A program made the translations under genes and the position numbers. The notes under the pieces were generated by a model, which worked only from the letters and a program-made list of their open reading frames with translations, was not told where the DNA came from and did no database searches. 64,000 nucleotides of DNA from positions 124,001-188,000 of the forward strand of contig CACMYY010000001.1 of NCBI GenBank assembly GCA_902618025.1, given 5' to 3'. Numbering within the stretch: position 1 is the first letter of the stretch; every line of letters starts with the position of its first letter. Below are positions 46,996 to 54,486 of the stretch, in pieces. The DNA comes from an uncultured SAR116 cluster alpha proteobacterium. GTDB taxonomy: Bacteria; Pseudomonadota; Alphaproteobacteria; Puniceispirillales; Marisalimonadaceae.

Positions 46996-47607
46996 ATGTT
47001 TACAGGTATAGTTAGTCACATAGGAAAAGTTAATAGTATTTTACAACCTAACGATTGGGAGTTGCTAGTTGATGTTATAAATGCTGATGACTTTAAAAAT
47101 AGCTTTAATTTAAACTCAATAGCAATTGGCGCTTCTATATCTTGTTCAGGAATTTGTTTAACATTAAAAAAGGTCCATAATACTACTTTATTTTTTGATG
47201 TTAGTGATGAAACACGAGACAAAACTAATTTTTCTACTTGGAGTTCTGGAACTTTAATTAATCTTGAAAAATCTTTGAAAGTTGGAGATGAATTAGGAGG
47301 TCATTTTGTCTATGGTCATGTTGATACTACAGCTAAAATAAAATATCTAAAAAAGATCAAAGGATCATACAACATTACTTTTTCTATTGATAGTAAATTT
47401 ATAAAGTACTTTGCGCCAAAAGGTTCAATAACAATTGATGGTGTTTCATTAACAGTTAATGAAGTAGATACAGATTTCTTTACAGTCAACATCGTTCCTT
47501 TTACTTGGTCTCATACTAGTTTTCAAAATTATGAAGTTGGAACATTAGTAAATGTTGAATTTGATATTTTAGTAAGATATTTAGAGAAACTAAATGCAAA
47601 CAAGTAA
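46996..47607 (+). CDS. ribE: Riboflavin synthase alpha subunit
   Basis: Dismutates two lumazines to riboflavin. 203 residues starting with the near-invariant MFTGIVSHIGKV and containing two lumazine-binding repeats: SCSGICLTL with DVSDET, and SITIDGVSLTVNEV with NIVPFTWSHTSF. GGHFVYGHVDTTAKI joins them. Length and order match the family. No FMN riboswitch is seen upstream. Confidence 0.96.
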   Translation: MFTGIVSHIGKVNSILQPNDWELLVDVINADDFKNSFNLNSIAIGASISCSGICLTLKKVHNTTLFFDVSDETRDKTNFSTWSSGTLINLEKSLKVGDELGGHFVYGHVDTTAKIKYLKKIKGSYNITFSIDSKFIKYFAPKGSITIDGVSLTVNEVDTDFFTVNIVPFTWSHTSFQNYEVGTLVNVEFDILVRYLEKLNANK

Positions 47608-47645
47608 TGATTGTGATTAATTAAATAAATTTTCATGGAGATGAG

Positions 47646-48743
47646 ATGGGTTTATCTAGTATTGAAGATGTTGTAAAAGATGCTGCTGAAGGTAAAATCT
47701 TTATATTAGTTGACGACGAAAATAGAGAAAATGAAGGAGATTTGTGTGTTTTAGGTGAATACGCATCACCTGAAGCAATAAACTTCATGGCAATGCATGG
47801 TAGAGGACTTATTTGTTTATCTTTAACACGCTCTCAATCTGAAAACTTAGGTTTATCTCTGATGGAACGTAGGAATGAAGGTAGATTTGAAACTGCTTTC
47901 ACTGTTTCTATTGAAGCTTCTAATGGGGTTACAACTGGCATCTCTGCTGCAGACAGGTCACTAACCATTAAAACAGCAATTAATCTAAATGTTTCACAAA
48001 ATGAAATAACTACACCCGGACATGTGTTTCCATTAATTGCTAAAGATGGTGGAACTCTTATTAGAGCAGGTCATACAGAAGCTGTGGTTGATATAGCTAA
48101 ACTAGCTAAAGCAAATCCATCTGGTGTTATATGTGAAATAATGAAGGATAATGGGGAAATGGCTAGACTACCAGATCTCATTGCTTTTGCAAAAAAACAT
48201 AACATAAAAATAGGTACGATCTCTGATTTAATTTCATACAGAAGAAAAAATGAAATTTATATAAAAAGAGTTTCAGAATCAATTCTTGAAAGTAAGTTTG
48301 GGGGAGTGTGGAGAATTATAATTTATAAAAATATTATTGACCAATCTGAACATATTGCTCTTGTAAAAGGAGTAATCAATAAAAAAGAAACTATTTTAGT
48401 TAGAGTACATGCATTAGACCTTTTGTCTGACGTTTTAGGTAATCAAACAACTGATAGAAATGGATCTGAATTATCTACCGCTATGGAAACAATTGCATCA
48501 AAAGGTAATGGTATAATAATTTTAATTAGAGATATATCTCCAGAATCTTTATCAAATAAGATGTCTAACCTATTGAAAATAAATTCAAAAAATAACAAAA
48601 ATATTAGAGAATACGGAGTAGGAGCTCAAATACTTTCAGACCTAGGTGTAAAAAATATGACTATTTTATCTAATAAAAAATCTAACGCGATTGGATTGGA
48701 AGGATTTGGCTTGACTATTAAAAATTGGAAAAGATTAGGTTAA
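47646..48743 (+). CDS. ribB: DHBP synthase with degenerate GTP cyclohydrolase II domain (RibBA-like)
   Basis: 365 residues. The N-terminal ~200 residues are a complete 3,4-dihydroxy-2-butanone-4-phosphate synthase: DDENRENEGDLC, MAMHGRGLICLSL, GVTTGISAADRSLTI, PGHVFPLIAKDGGTLIRAGHTEA. The C-terminal ~160 residues align with GTP cyclohydrolase II but lack its zinc cysteines: where RibA has VHSECLTGD...LRCDCG, this protein has VHALDLLSDVLGNQTTDRNG. The late YGVGAQILSDLGVKNMTILSN block is kept. So the DHBP reaction is supported but the GTP cyclohydrolase II reaction is not; a separate RibA would be needed elsewhere. A GGAG site precedes the ATG. Confidence 0.93.
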   Translation: MGLSSIEDVVKDAAEGKIFILVDDENRENEGDLCVLGEYASPEAINFMAMHGRGLICLSLTRSQSENLGLSLMERRNEGRFETAFTVSIEASNGVTTGISAADRSLTIKTAINLNVSQNEITTPGHVFPLIAKDGGTLIRAGHTEAVVDIAKLAKANPSGVICEIMKDNGEMARLPDLIAFAKKHNIKIGTISDLISYRRKNEIYIKRVSESILESKFGGVWRIIIYKNIIDQSEHIALVKGVINKKETILVRVHALDLLSDVLGNQTTDRNGSELSTAMETIASKGNGIIILIRDISPESLSNKMSNLLKINSKNNKNIREYGVGAQILSDLGVKNMTILSNKKSNAIGLEGFGLTIKNWKRLG

Positions 48744-48747
48744 AATA

Positions 48748-49197
48748 ATGAGTGATAATAAAAAAGTTCTGCTTGTTTGTTCACCTTATTATCAAGATAT
48801 AACAAATAATTTGATAGATGGTGCTGCAAAAGTTTTAAATTCTAATTCAGTAGGATATAAAATTTTAAATGTACCAGGAGCATTAGAAATCGCTCCTGCG
48901 ATTAAGTTAATTTTGGATAAATCAATAAAAAGGCCATTATTTGACGGTTTTGTAGCCCTAGGATGTGTAATTAGGGGAGAAACATATCATTTTGAGATAG
49001 TTGCTAATCATTCCTCAAGAGCTTTAACTGAATTATCTCTTAATAATTCCATTCCAATTGGTAATGGTATATTGACAGTTAATACTATGGATCAAGCTAT
49101 TAAAAGATCTGATCCTCTTCAGTTAGATAAAGGTGCTGATGCAGCACTTGCGTGCATTTCTTTAATTAACATTAAAAACAATAATACTTATGGATAA
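48748..49197 (+). CDS. ribH: 6,7-dimethyl-8-ribityllumazine synthase
   Basis: Condenses the RibB and RibD products into lumazine. 149 residues with the family blocks VPGALEIAPAIK, GFVALGCVIRGETYHFEIV, NSIPIGNGILTVNTMDQA and KGADAALACISL. It starts 4 bp after the ribBA-like gene and overlaps nusB by 8 bp, so the riboflavin genes and nusB form one transcript. Confidence 0.96.
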   Translation: MSDNKKVLLVCSPYYQDITNNLIDGAAKVLNSNSVGYKILNVPGALEIAPAIKLILDKSIKRPLFDGFVALGCVIRGETYHFEIVANHSSRALTELSLNNSIPIGNGILTVNTMDQAIKRSDPLQLDKGADAALACISLINIKNNNTYG

Positions 49198-49669
49198 CGC
49201 AGATTTAAAATTAAATGAAAATACTAGACATATTTCTATTAGAAAAAAAACTGCCTCAAGAATTTGTTCTATACAAGTTCTATATAGTTTTTCATTTTTA
49301 AATAATGATATAGATTTATTGATTAATAGTTATGTTGAAAACTACTTACCCACGATCGTAAAAGATTTAAATTTAAAAAAAATAGATTATGAGTTATTTG
49401 AAACAATTATAAAAGGTGTTCACAATAATATTTCAAAAATTGATAAAATAATTGCTAAAAATCTATCAAAAAATTGGTCAATTGATAGGTTAAGTCAAAC
49501 AGAAAAATCTGTCTTGAGATTAGCTACTTACGAACTTTTGTTTGAAAAAAAATTTACAAGATTAACCATTATGAATGAATATATAAGTATATTTGAAGTG
49601 TTTGGAGGAAATACTGATTTTGCAAATGGCATTTTAGATAACATTTCTAGAGAAATTAGATTAGTTTAA
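49190..49669 (+). CDS. nusB: Transcription antitermination factor NusB
   Basis: All-helical RNA-binding protein that, with S10, assembles on boxA in rRNA operons. 159 residues: RISIRKKTASRICSIQVLYSF at the N-terminus, KNLSKNWSIDRLSQTEKSVLRLATYEL in the middle and RLTIMNEYISIFEVFGG-FANGILDNIS near the end. The ribH-nusB-thiL linkage is classical. Confidence 0.95.
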   Translation: MDNADLKLNENTRHISIRKKTASRICSIQVLYSFSFLNNDIDLLINSYVENYLPTIVKDLNLKKIDYELFETIIKGVHNNISKIDKIIAKNLSKNWSIDRLSQTEKSVLRLATYELLFEKKFTRLTIMNEYISIFEVFGGNTDFANGILDNISREIRLV

Positions 49670-49670
49670 A

Positions 49671-50606
49671 ATGAATGAATTTGATTACATAAATGAGTTT
49701 TTTAAACCTCTTACAAATAAATTTGCGGGCAATTTGAAAAATGACGCAGCAATTTTCAATCAAAGATCATCCTTTGATCTTGTTATTAGCACAGATACTT
49801 TAGTCGAGGGGATACATTTTTTTGGTAATGAAGATCCTGCTGATATTGCAAAGAAAAGTTTAAGGGTAAACTTATCCGATATAGCAGCTATGGGTGCTAA
49901 GCCTATTTTTTATAATTTAGCATTGAGTTTACCAAAACAAAAAGCCAAAATGTTTATTCCTAAATTTGCTAAAGGTTTAAAAGATGATCAGAAGATATTT
50001 AATGTAAAGCTAATAGGTGGAGATTTAACGTCTTCTTTAAAACATATCAATGTGACAATTACCATTTTTGGAGAAACATTAAAAAATAAATCGATAACCA
50101 GAGAGGGGTCAAATGTTGGAGATTCTCTATATGTTTCAGGTACATTAGGTTTATCAAAAATTGGATTAGATAATTTTAGTTCTAATTTGAAAAAATTTCG
50201 TGATGCCAAAAATAAATACTTATTACCAGAACCAAGAATAGATTTAGGTATTTCATTAAGTAACATTGTTAATTCGATGATAGATATCTCAGACGGTTTA
50301 GTTCAAGATGCTACACATCTAGCAAAGAATTCAAATTTATCTATTGAATTAGACATAGATAAAGTGCCTGTTCCAATTATTAACAAGCTTGACAAGAATA
50401 AAATTCTAGATTCAGCATTATATGGAGGAGATGATTACGAATTACTATTTTCTTGTAATCCTTCTAAAGATATCTTCTTAAATAAATTATCATCTAAAAC
50501 AGATATAAAAATAACAAAAATTGGTTTTTTTAAAGAATTTAAAGATGTATATCTTAAGTTTAAAGACAGTACTTCTAAACCTAAAAATTCATTTTTACAT
50601 TTTTAA
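49671..50606 (+). CDS. thiL: Thiamine-monophosphate kinase
   Basis: Makes the cofactor thiamine diphosphate from thiamine monophosphate with ATP. 311 residues with DAAIF, STDTLVEGIHF, KSLRVNLSDIAAMGAKP, IGGDLTSS, the DSLYVSGTLG segment, DISDGLVQDATHLAKNS and YGGDDYELLFS. The 3' end overlaps the convergent bamE gene by 4 bp. Confidence 0.95.
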   Translation: MNEFDYINEFFKPLTNKFAGNLKNDAAIFNQRSSFDLVISTDTLVEGIHFFGNEDPADIAKKSLRVNLSDIAAMGAKPIFYNLALSLPKQKAKMFIPKFAKGLKDDQKIFNVKLIGGDLTSSLKHINVTITIFGETLKNKSITREGSNVGDSLYVSGTLGLSKIGLDNFSSNLKKFRDAKNKYLLPEPRIDLGISLSNIVNSMIDISDGLVQDATHLAKNSNLSIELDIDKVPVPIINKLDKNKILDSALYGGDDYELLFSCNPSKDIFLNKLSSKTDIKITKIGFFKEFKDVYLKFKDSTSKPKNSFLHF

Positions 50607-51031
50607 TCTTCTATATTTCTCCTTCTCATAGCATTTATAATATCCTTCCAAAACATCGTAAAATTAATACCTGAAGAATCTTCTTTTTTAGATATATTTA
50701 GATCAAGTCCGTCTTTTTTAGTATATTGTTTATAGTTTTGAACTATGTTTTTATCATCAAGTATAATTTCGTAAACTAATAATTTATTAGTTTTGCGTTT
50801 TTTAAAAGTTTGGTAGCTAGTATCATGTGATACATAATACATAACATTTTCATTAAAAATATTTTCAAAAATTGGAGGACCATAATTTTCTGTTAAATAC
50901 TCTTTAGTTGTCTTTCCAATTACTATTTCAATATTTTTCAATTTTCTGTTAGATAAGCCATTTTGTTGAATGTTTTGAGAACAGGCATTTAACAAAAATG
51001 ACAAAGTTATAATAAAATATAAATAATACAT
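50603..51031 (-). CDS. bamE: Outer membrane protein assembly factor BamE (SmpA/OmlA lipoprotein)
   Basis: 142 residues. A lipoprotein signal ends at Cys in LLNACSQ (about residue 17), followed by the SmpA/OmlA fold: IEIVIGKTTKEYLTENYGPPIFE and paired strands (VMYYVSHDT, LLVYEIILDD, VQNYKQYTKKDG). BamE supports the beta-barrel assembly machine from the periplasmic face of the outer membrane. The frame is open from a TTG 12 bp upstream, but the ATG at 51031 begins the signal peptide and is preceded by GGAAA. It is divergent from the CBP3-type gene, the normal alphaproteobacterial neighbourhood. Confidence 0.87.
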   Translation of the reverse strand: MYYLYFIITLSFLLNACSQNIQQNGLSNRKLKNIEIVIGKTTKEYLTENYGPPIFENIFNENVMYYVSHDTSYQTFKKRKTNKLLVYEIILDDKNIVQNYKQYTKKDGLDLNISKKEDSSGINFTMFWKDIINAMRRRNIED

Positions 51032-51107
51032 ATATATTTCCAATTTAGTTAATTTGATGTATTTATTTTAAATATTATATAATCCTTTAAATTTGGATAA
51101 CTTAGTG

Positions 51108-51659
51108 ATGTTTTTTAACTCTTATATAACTACAAAATACAAAAATAGAGATTTGGTAGATATATTTTATCAAAAAACCGTTGAAGTTTCCAGACATAAA
51201 GTATTTTACAGTAAATTAAAAGTACCTGATACATTAGATGGTAGATATGATCTTCTAGCATTGTTTTCAATTATACTTACTTTTTCATTATCTAAATCAG
51301 GAAAACAGGGTATTGATTTATCTCAAATTTTTTTTGATAAAATATTTTTAGATTTAGATTTAAGTTTACGAGAGTTGGGCGCTGGTGATGCTGGTGTTCA
51401 CATCAAAATTAAAAATATGATAAATTCTTACATGGGACGTCAAAAAGTTTATTGTGAAAGTTTTGAAAATAATAATTTTAAAAAGCTTGAAAATCATATT
51501 ATTAAAAATATTTATAGGAATACTTCTAATTATAATAACGAGCCTAAATTATTAGTTAAATATTGTAGATATTGTATACATGAATTTGACAAAAAAAATA
51601 TCGAATATTTTTCATCAAATCAATTTAACTTTCCAAAAGTAGATAATTTTTTTGAATAA
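51108..51659 (+). CDS. Ubiquinol-cytochrome c chaperone (CBP3/UQCC1 family)
   Basis: 183 residues matching the bacterial relatives of mitochondrial CBP3, which assist cytochrome b of the bc1 complex. Diagnostic segments are KLKVPDTLDGRYDLLALFS, FFDKIFLDLDLSLRELGAGDAGVHIKIKNM and YMGRQKVY. The frame is open from a TTG at 51093, but ATG at 51108 gives the usual short N-terminus. Its presence implies a bc1 complex encoded elsewhere. Confidence 0.88.
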   Translation: MFFNSYITTKYKNRDLVDIFYQKTVEVSRHKVFYSKLKVPDTLDGRYDLLALFSIILTFSLSKSGKQGIDLSQIFFDKIFLDLDLSLRELGAGDAGVHIKIKNMINSYMGRQKVYCESFENNNFKKLENHIIKNIYRNTSNYNNEPKLLVKYCRYCIHEFDKKNIEYFSSNQFNFPKVDNFFE

Positions 51660-51762
51660 ATAATTATTCTATAATTTATTAATTTGCATTAATCATATGT
51701 TATTGTTAATAGTTTACTGTTTTAAAACTTGTAGTCTATTTTAAATTTTACTGGAGTGATTG

Positions 51763-52782
51763 TTGACAAAATCAATACATTTATCGGTAGACGCAATGGG
51801 TGGTGATTATGCTCCAGAAATTGTATTAAATGGAGCAGCACAATCAAAAATAAGGTATCCGAATATAAAATTTACTTTTTTTGGAAATGAAAATAAAATT
51901 TTACCTTTGATTAATTCACTAGATATCCTAAAAAACTCAAGTGTTATTCATACGAATGATTTTATTGATGCTAATGAAAAACCTAGTGTAGCTCTAAGAA
52001 AAGGTAAAAATTCATCTATGGGAATGGCTATACAACTTGTAAAATCTGGCAAAGCGGATGCTCTAGTTTCTGCTGGAAATACAGGTGCTTTAATGGCCAT
52101 GTCTAAATTAATTTTAAGGCCAATGGATGGTATTACAAGACCTGCAATTGCAGCATATTTTCCTACAATTGTTGGAGAAAGTTGTATGTTAGATTTAGGT
52201 GCTAATATAGAATGCGATGCAAAAAACTTAGTTCAATTTGCTTTTATGGGGCAAGCTTTTGCTAGTATTGTCATGGGTATCAAAGATCCGACAATTTCAC
52301 TATTAAATGTTGGAGAGGAAGAGCAAAAAGGTCTAGATTACATAAGAGAAGCTTCAAAAATTTTAACTAGCTTAAAAGAGCAAATCCAATATAGAGGTTT
52401 TATTGAAGGTGATAAAATTGCGCAAGGTTTATCTGATGTTATAATATCAGACGGTTTCAGTGGAAATGTTTCACTAAAAACTGCTGAAGGAACTGCATTA
52501 TTGGTAACCTCATATTTAAAAAAAGCACTTTCAAGTTCTTTAAGTTCTAAAATAGGTTATTTATTTGCAAGAAAAGCTATAAATAATTTTAGATTACAAA
52601 TGGACCCTAGAAAATATAATGGAGCTGTGTTTCTTGGTCTTAATGGCATTGCTGTAAAAAGTCATGGTGGTACAGACGCTTTTGGTTTTGCAAATGCAAT
52701 CGGAGTTGCTGTAGATATGGTTAGATATAATTTTATTTCAAATTTAAAAGATAAAATTAGTAAAATAGAATATAATTTTTAA
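51763..52782 (+). CDS. plsX: Phosphate acyltransferase PlsX
   Basis: Converts acyl-ACP to acyl-phosphate for phospholipid synthesis. About 339 residues with LSVDAMGGDYAPE at the N-terminus, ALRKGKNSSMGMAIQLVKSGKADALVSAGNTGALMAMS, LLNVGEEEQKG, SDGFSGNVSLKTAEG and GVAVKSHGG-type ending (GIAVKSHGGTDAFGF). Two adjacent TTG codons (51760 and 51763) are possible starts; the GGAG at 51753-51756 is better spaced for the second. It precedes fabH, the standard order. Confidence 0.95.
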   Translation: MTKSIHLSVDAMGGDYAPEIVLNGAAQSKIRYPNIKFTFFGNENKILPLINSLDILKNSSVIHTNDFIDANEKPSVALRKGKNSSMGMAIQLVKSGKADALVSAGNTGALMAMSKLILRPMDGITRPAIAAYFPTIVGESCMLDLGANIECDAKNLVQFAFMGQAFASIVMGIKDPTISLLNVGEEEQKGLDYIREASKILTSLKEQIQYRGFIEGDKIAQGLSDVIISDGFSGNVSLKTAEGTALLVTSYLKKALSSSLSSKIGYLFARKAINNFRLQMDPRKYNGAVFLGLNGIAVKSHGGTDAFGFANAIGVAVDMVRYNFISNLKDKISKIEYNF

Positions 52783-52796
52783 GAAACAATTCTATT

Positions 52797-52801
52797 AGGA
52801 G
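52797..52801 (+). promoter_or_regulatory. Ribosome-binding site deciding an ATT start for fabH
   Basis: A full AGGAG Shine-Dalgarno lies 7 nt before an ATT codon at 52809 that is in frame with the complete FabH N-terminus. No ATG, GTG or TTG occurs between the upstream in-frame stop (52773-52775) and the TTG at 52848, which lies inside the first conserved strand and has no such site. Confidence 0.6.
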
Positions 52802-52808
52802 AATTATA

Positions 52809-53807
52809 ATTTCTGATAAAATACTATTAACTGGTGTAGGTTCTTATTTGCCACTGAATAAATGTTCTAATGATGAACTTTCTGAATTTATTGATACATC
52901 TGATGAATGGATTTCAAAACGGTCTGGTATAAAAAATCGTCATTTTGTATCTGCTGACGAAACTACTTCTGATATGGCTTACTTTGCAGCAAAAAAAGCT
53001 ATAGAAAGTGCACAAGTCTCAGTTAATGACATAGATTTAATAATTGTGGCTACAACAACACCAGATAATACTTTTCCGTCAACAGCAACATTAGTACAAA
53101 AGAAATTAGGCGCAAATTCAGTTTCTTTTGATGTTCAAGCTGTGTGTGCAGGTTTTATTTTTGCATTATCAGTCGCAAAGTCAATGATTACAGATGGTAT
53201 TTATAAGAATTGCATAGTAATTGGTGCTGATACTATGTCAAAGTTATTAGATTGGAAAGATAGAACAACATCAGTGTTATTTGGAGATGGTGCAGGAGCT
53301 GTAGTTCTTCAAAAGTTTAGAAATGAAAACAAGAAATATGATGATTGGGGAATTTTATCGAATGTTATACATTCTGATGGTCAATTTTATGATTTATTGA
53401 AAACTAATGGAGGAGTTTCTTCTAATCAAAAAGTAGGTTTCATAGAAATGTCTGGAAAAGAAATCTTTAAGCATGCTGTTGATAAATTGTCATTTTCTCT
53501 AGATGAAGCATTAAAAGTATCAAATAAAAAGATTACTGAAATTGATTGGTTAGTACCTCATCAAGCTAATCAAAGGATAATCTCTGCAGTAGCTGATAAA
53601 ATGAAGATTGATATTAATAAAGTTATTTCGACTGTTAAAAATCATGGAAATACTTCTGCTGCTTCAATACCGTTAGCTTTAGATCATGCTGTTTCTTCTA
53701 ATATGATTTTAAATGGTAACCTCATTGGCATGCATGCAATTGGTGGAGGATTAAGTTGGGGGGCATCAATTATTAGAATTGGAAAACCAATATTTTTAAA
53801 AAAATAA
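52809..53807 (+). CDS. fabH: 3-oxoacyl-ACP synthase III
   Basis: Starts fatty-acid synthesis by condensing acetyl-CoA with malonyl-ACP. About 332 residues with the first conserved strand ILLTGVGSYLP, IDTSDEWISKRSGIKNRH, the catalytic Cys in DVQAVCAGFIFAL, His in WLVPHQANQRII and Asn in KNHGNTSAASIPLAL, plus GGGLSWGASIIRIGK at the end. The start is unusual: the only standard codon in frame is TTG 52848, which would delete the first beta strand, whereas ATT 52809 sits behind a strong Shine-Dalgarno and gives the full N-terminus. ATT starts are rare but known (for example infC). Confidence 0.93.
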   Translation: MSDKILLTGVGSYLPLNKCSNDELSEFIDTSDEWISKRSGIKNRHFVSADETTSDMAYFAAKKAIESAQVSVNDIDLIIVATTTPDNTFPSTATLVQKKLGANSVSFDVQAVCAGFIFALSVAKSMITDGIYKNCIVIGADTMSKLLDWKDRTTSVLFGDGAGAVVLQKFRNENKKYDDWGILSNVIHSDGQFYDLLKTNGGVSSNQKVGFIEMSGKEIFKHAVDKLSFSLDEALKVSNKKITEIDWLVPHQANQRIISAVADKMKIDINKVISTVKNHGNTSAASIPLALDHAVSSNMILNGNLIGMHAIGGGLSWGASIIRIGKPIFLKK

Positions 53808-53836
53808 CTTTTAACTTATTTATTTTGTATTAATAT

Positions 53837-54127
53837 ATGATGATGAAAAAAACTTGGACAAGAAATGATATCATTGAAGAGATAAGTGGTAATGTTGGAT
53901 TATCGTTATCAGAGTCTGCCAAAATCATTGAAGAAATATTTGAATTTATTTTGAATGAACTTGAAAAAGGGGATGATGTTAAAATCTCTTCTTTTGGTAC
54001 TTTTTCGGTAAGACATAAAAAATCTCGACTTGGTAGAAATCCTAAAACTGGAATTTCTGCACCAATAAAAGAGAGAAATGTGGTTACGTTTAGTTCTTCA
54101 AATATATTAAAATCTAACTTCAAGTAA
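53837..54127 (+). CDS. ihfA: Integration host factor subunit alpha
   Basis: Nucleoid-associated DNA-bending protein, heterodimer partner of IHF-beta. 96 residues: TWTRNDIIEEISGNVGLSLSESAKIIEEIFEFI, GDDVKISSFGTFSVRHKKSRLGRNPKTG (DNA-contacting arm with the RNPKTG signature) and RNVVTFSSSNILK. It lies between fabH and a MerR-family gene, the conserved alphaproteobacterial order. Three start codons lie in tandem (ATG ATG ATG). Confidence 0.94.
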   Translation: MMMKKTWTRNDIIEEISGNVGLSLSESAKIIEEIFEFILNELEKGDDVKISSFGTFSVRHKKSRLGRNPKTGISAPIKERNVVTFSSSNILKSNFK

Positions 54128-54132
54128 TAATT

Positions 54133-54486
54133 ATGTCTAACATTGATTATGATGATAACTCATTCTTTACTATATCTAAGACTGCAAAAATTATCGGTGT
54201 ACAATCTCATGTTTTGAGATTTTGGGAAAAAAAGTTTAATGATATTAATCCAAAAAAAAGTTTAAGTGGCAGACGTTATTATTCCTCAAGAGATATTAAC
54301 TTTTTATTGATGATTAAAAAACTACTCTACGAAGATGGTTTTACTATAAAAGGGGCAATAAATTTTCTTGATAAAAACAACAATCACCAAGCAGGCAAAA
54401 TGGATGTAACTGTAAAGAAAAAAATTAACTATATAATAACTCTGTTACAACAAGCATCAAAAATAATTAACAAAAATTTAGATTAA
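54133..54486 (+). CDS. MerR-family transcriptional regulator
   Basis: 117 residues with an N-terminal MerR winged helix: FFTISKTAKIIGVQSHVLRFWEKKFNDINPKKSLSGRRYYSSRDINFLLMIKKLL, with the effector-side coiled coil truncated to about 40 residues. There is no cysteine cluster, so it is not a metal sensor of the classical type. It is 5 bp after ihfA and probably co-transcribed with it. The ihfA-MerR pair is widespread in alphaproteobacteria; its targets are not known from sequence. Confidence 0.88.
   Translation: MSNIDYDDNSFFTISKTAKIIGVQSHVLRFWEKKFNDINPKKSLSGRRYYSSRDINFLLMIKKLLYEDGFTIKGAINFLDKNNNHQAGKMDVTVKKKINYIITLLQQASKIINKNLD

Noticed and set aside
47608-47645. FMN riboswitch in the riboflavin operon
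   Set aside because: The intergenic spaces in the rib cluster are too short and lack any RFN-like pairing.
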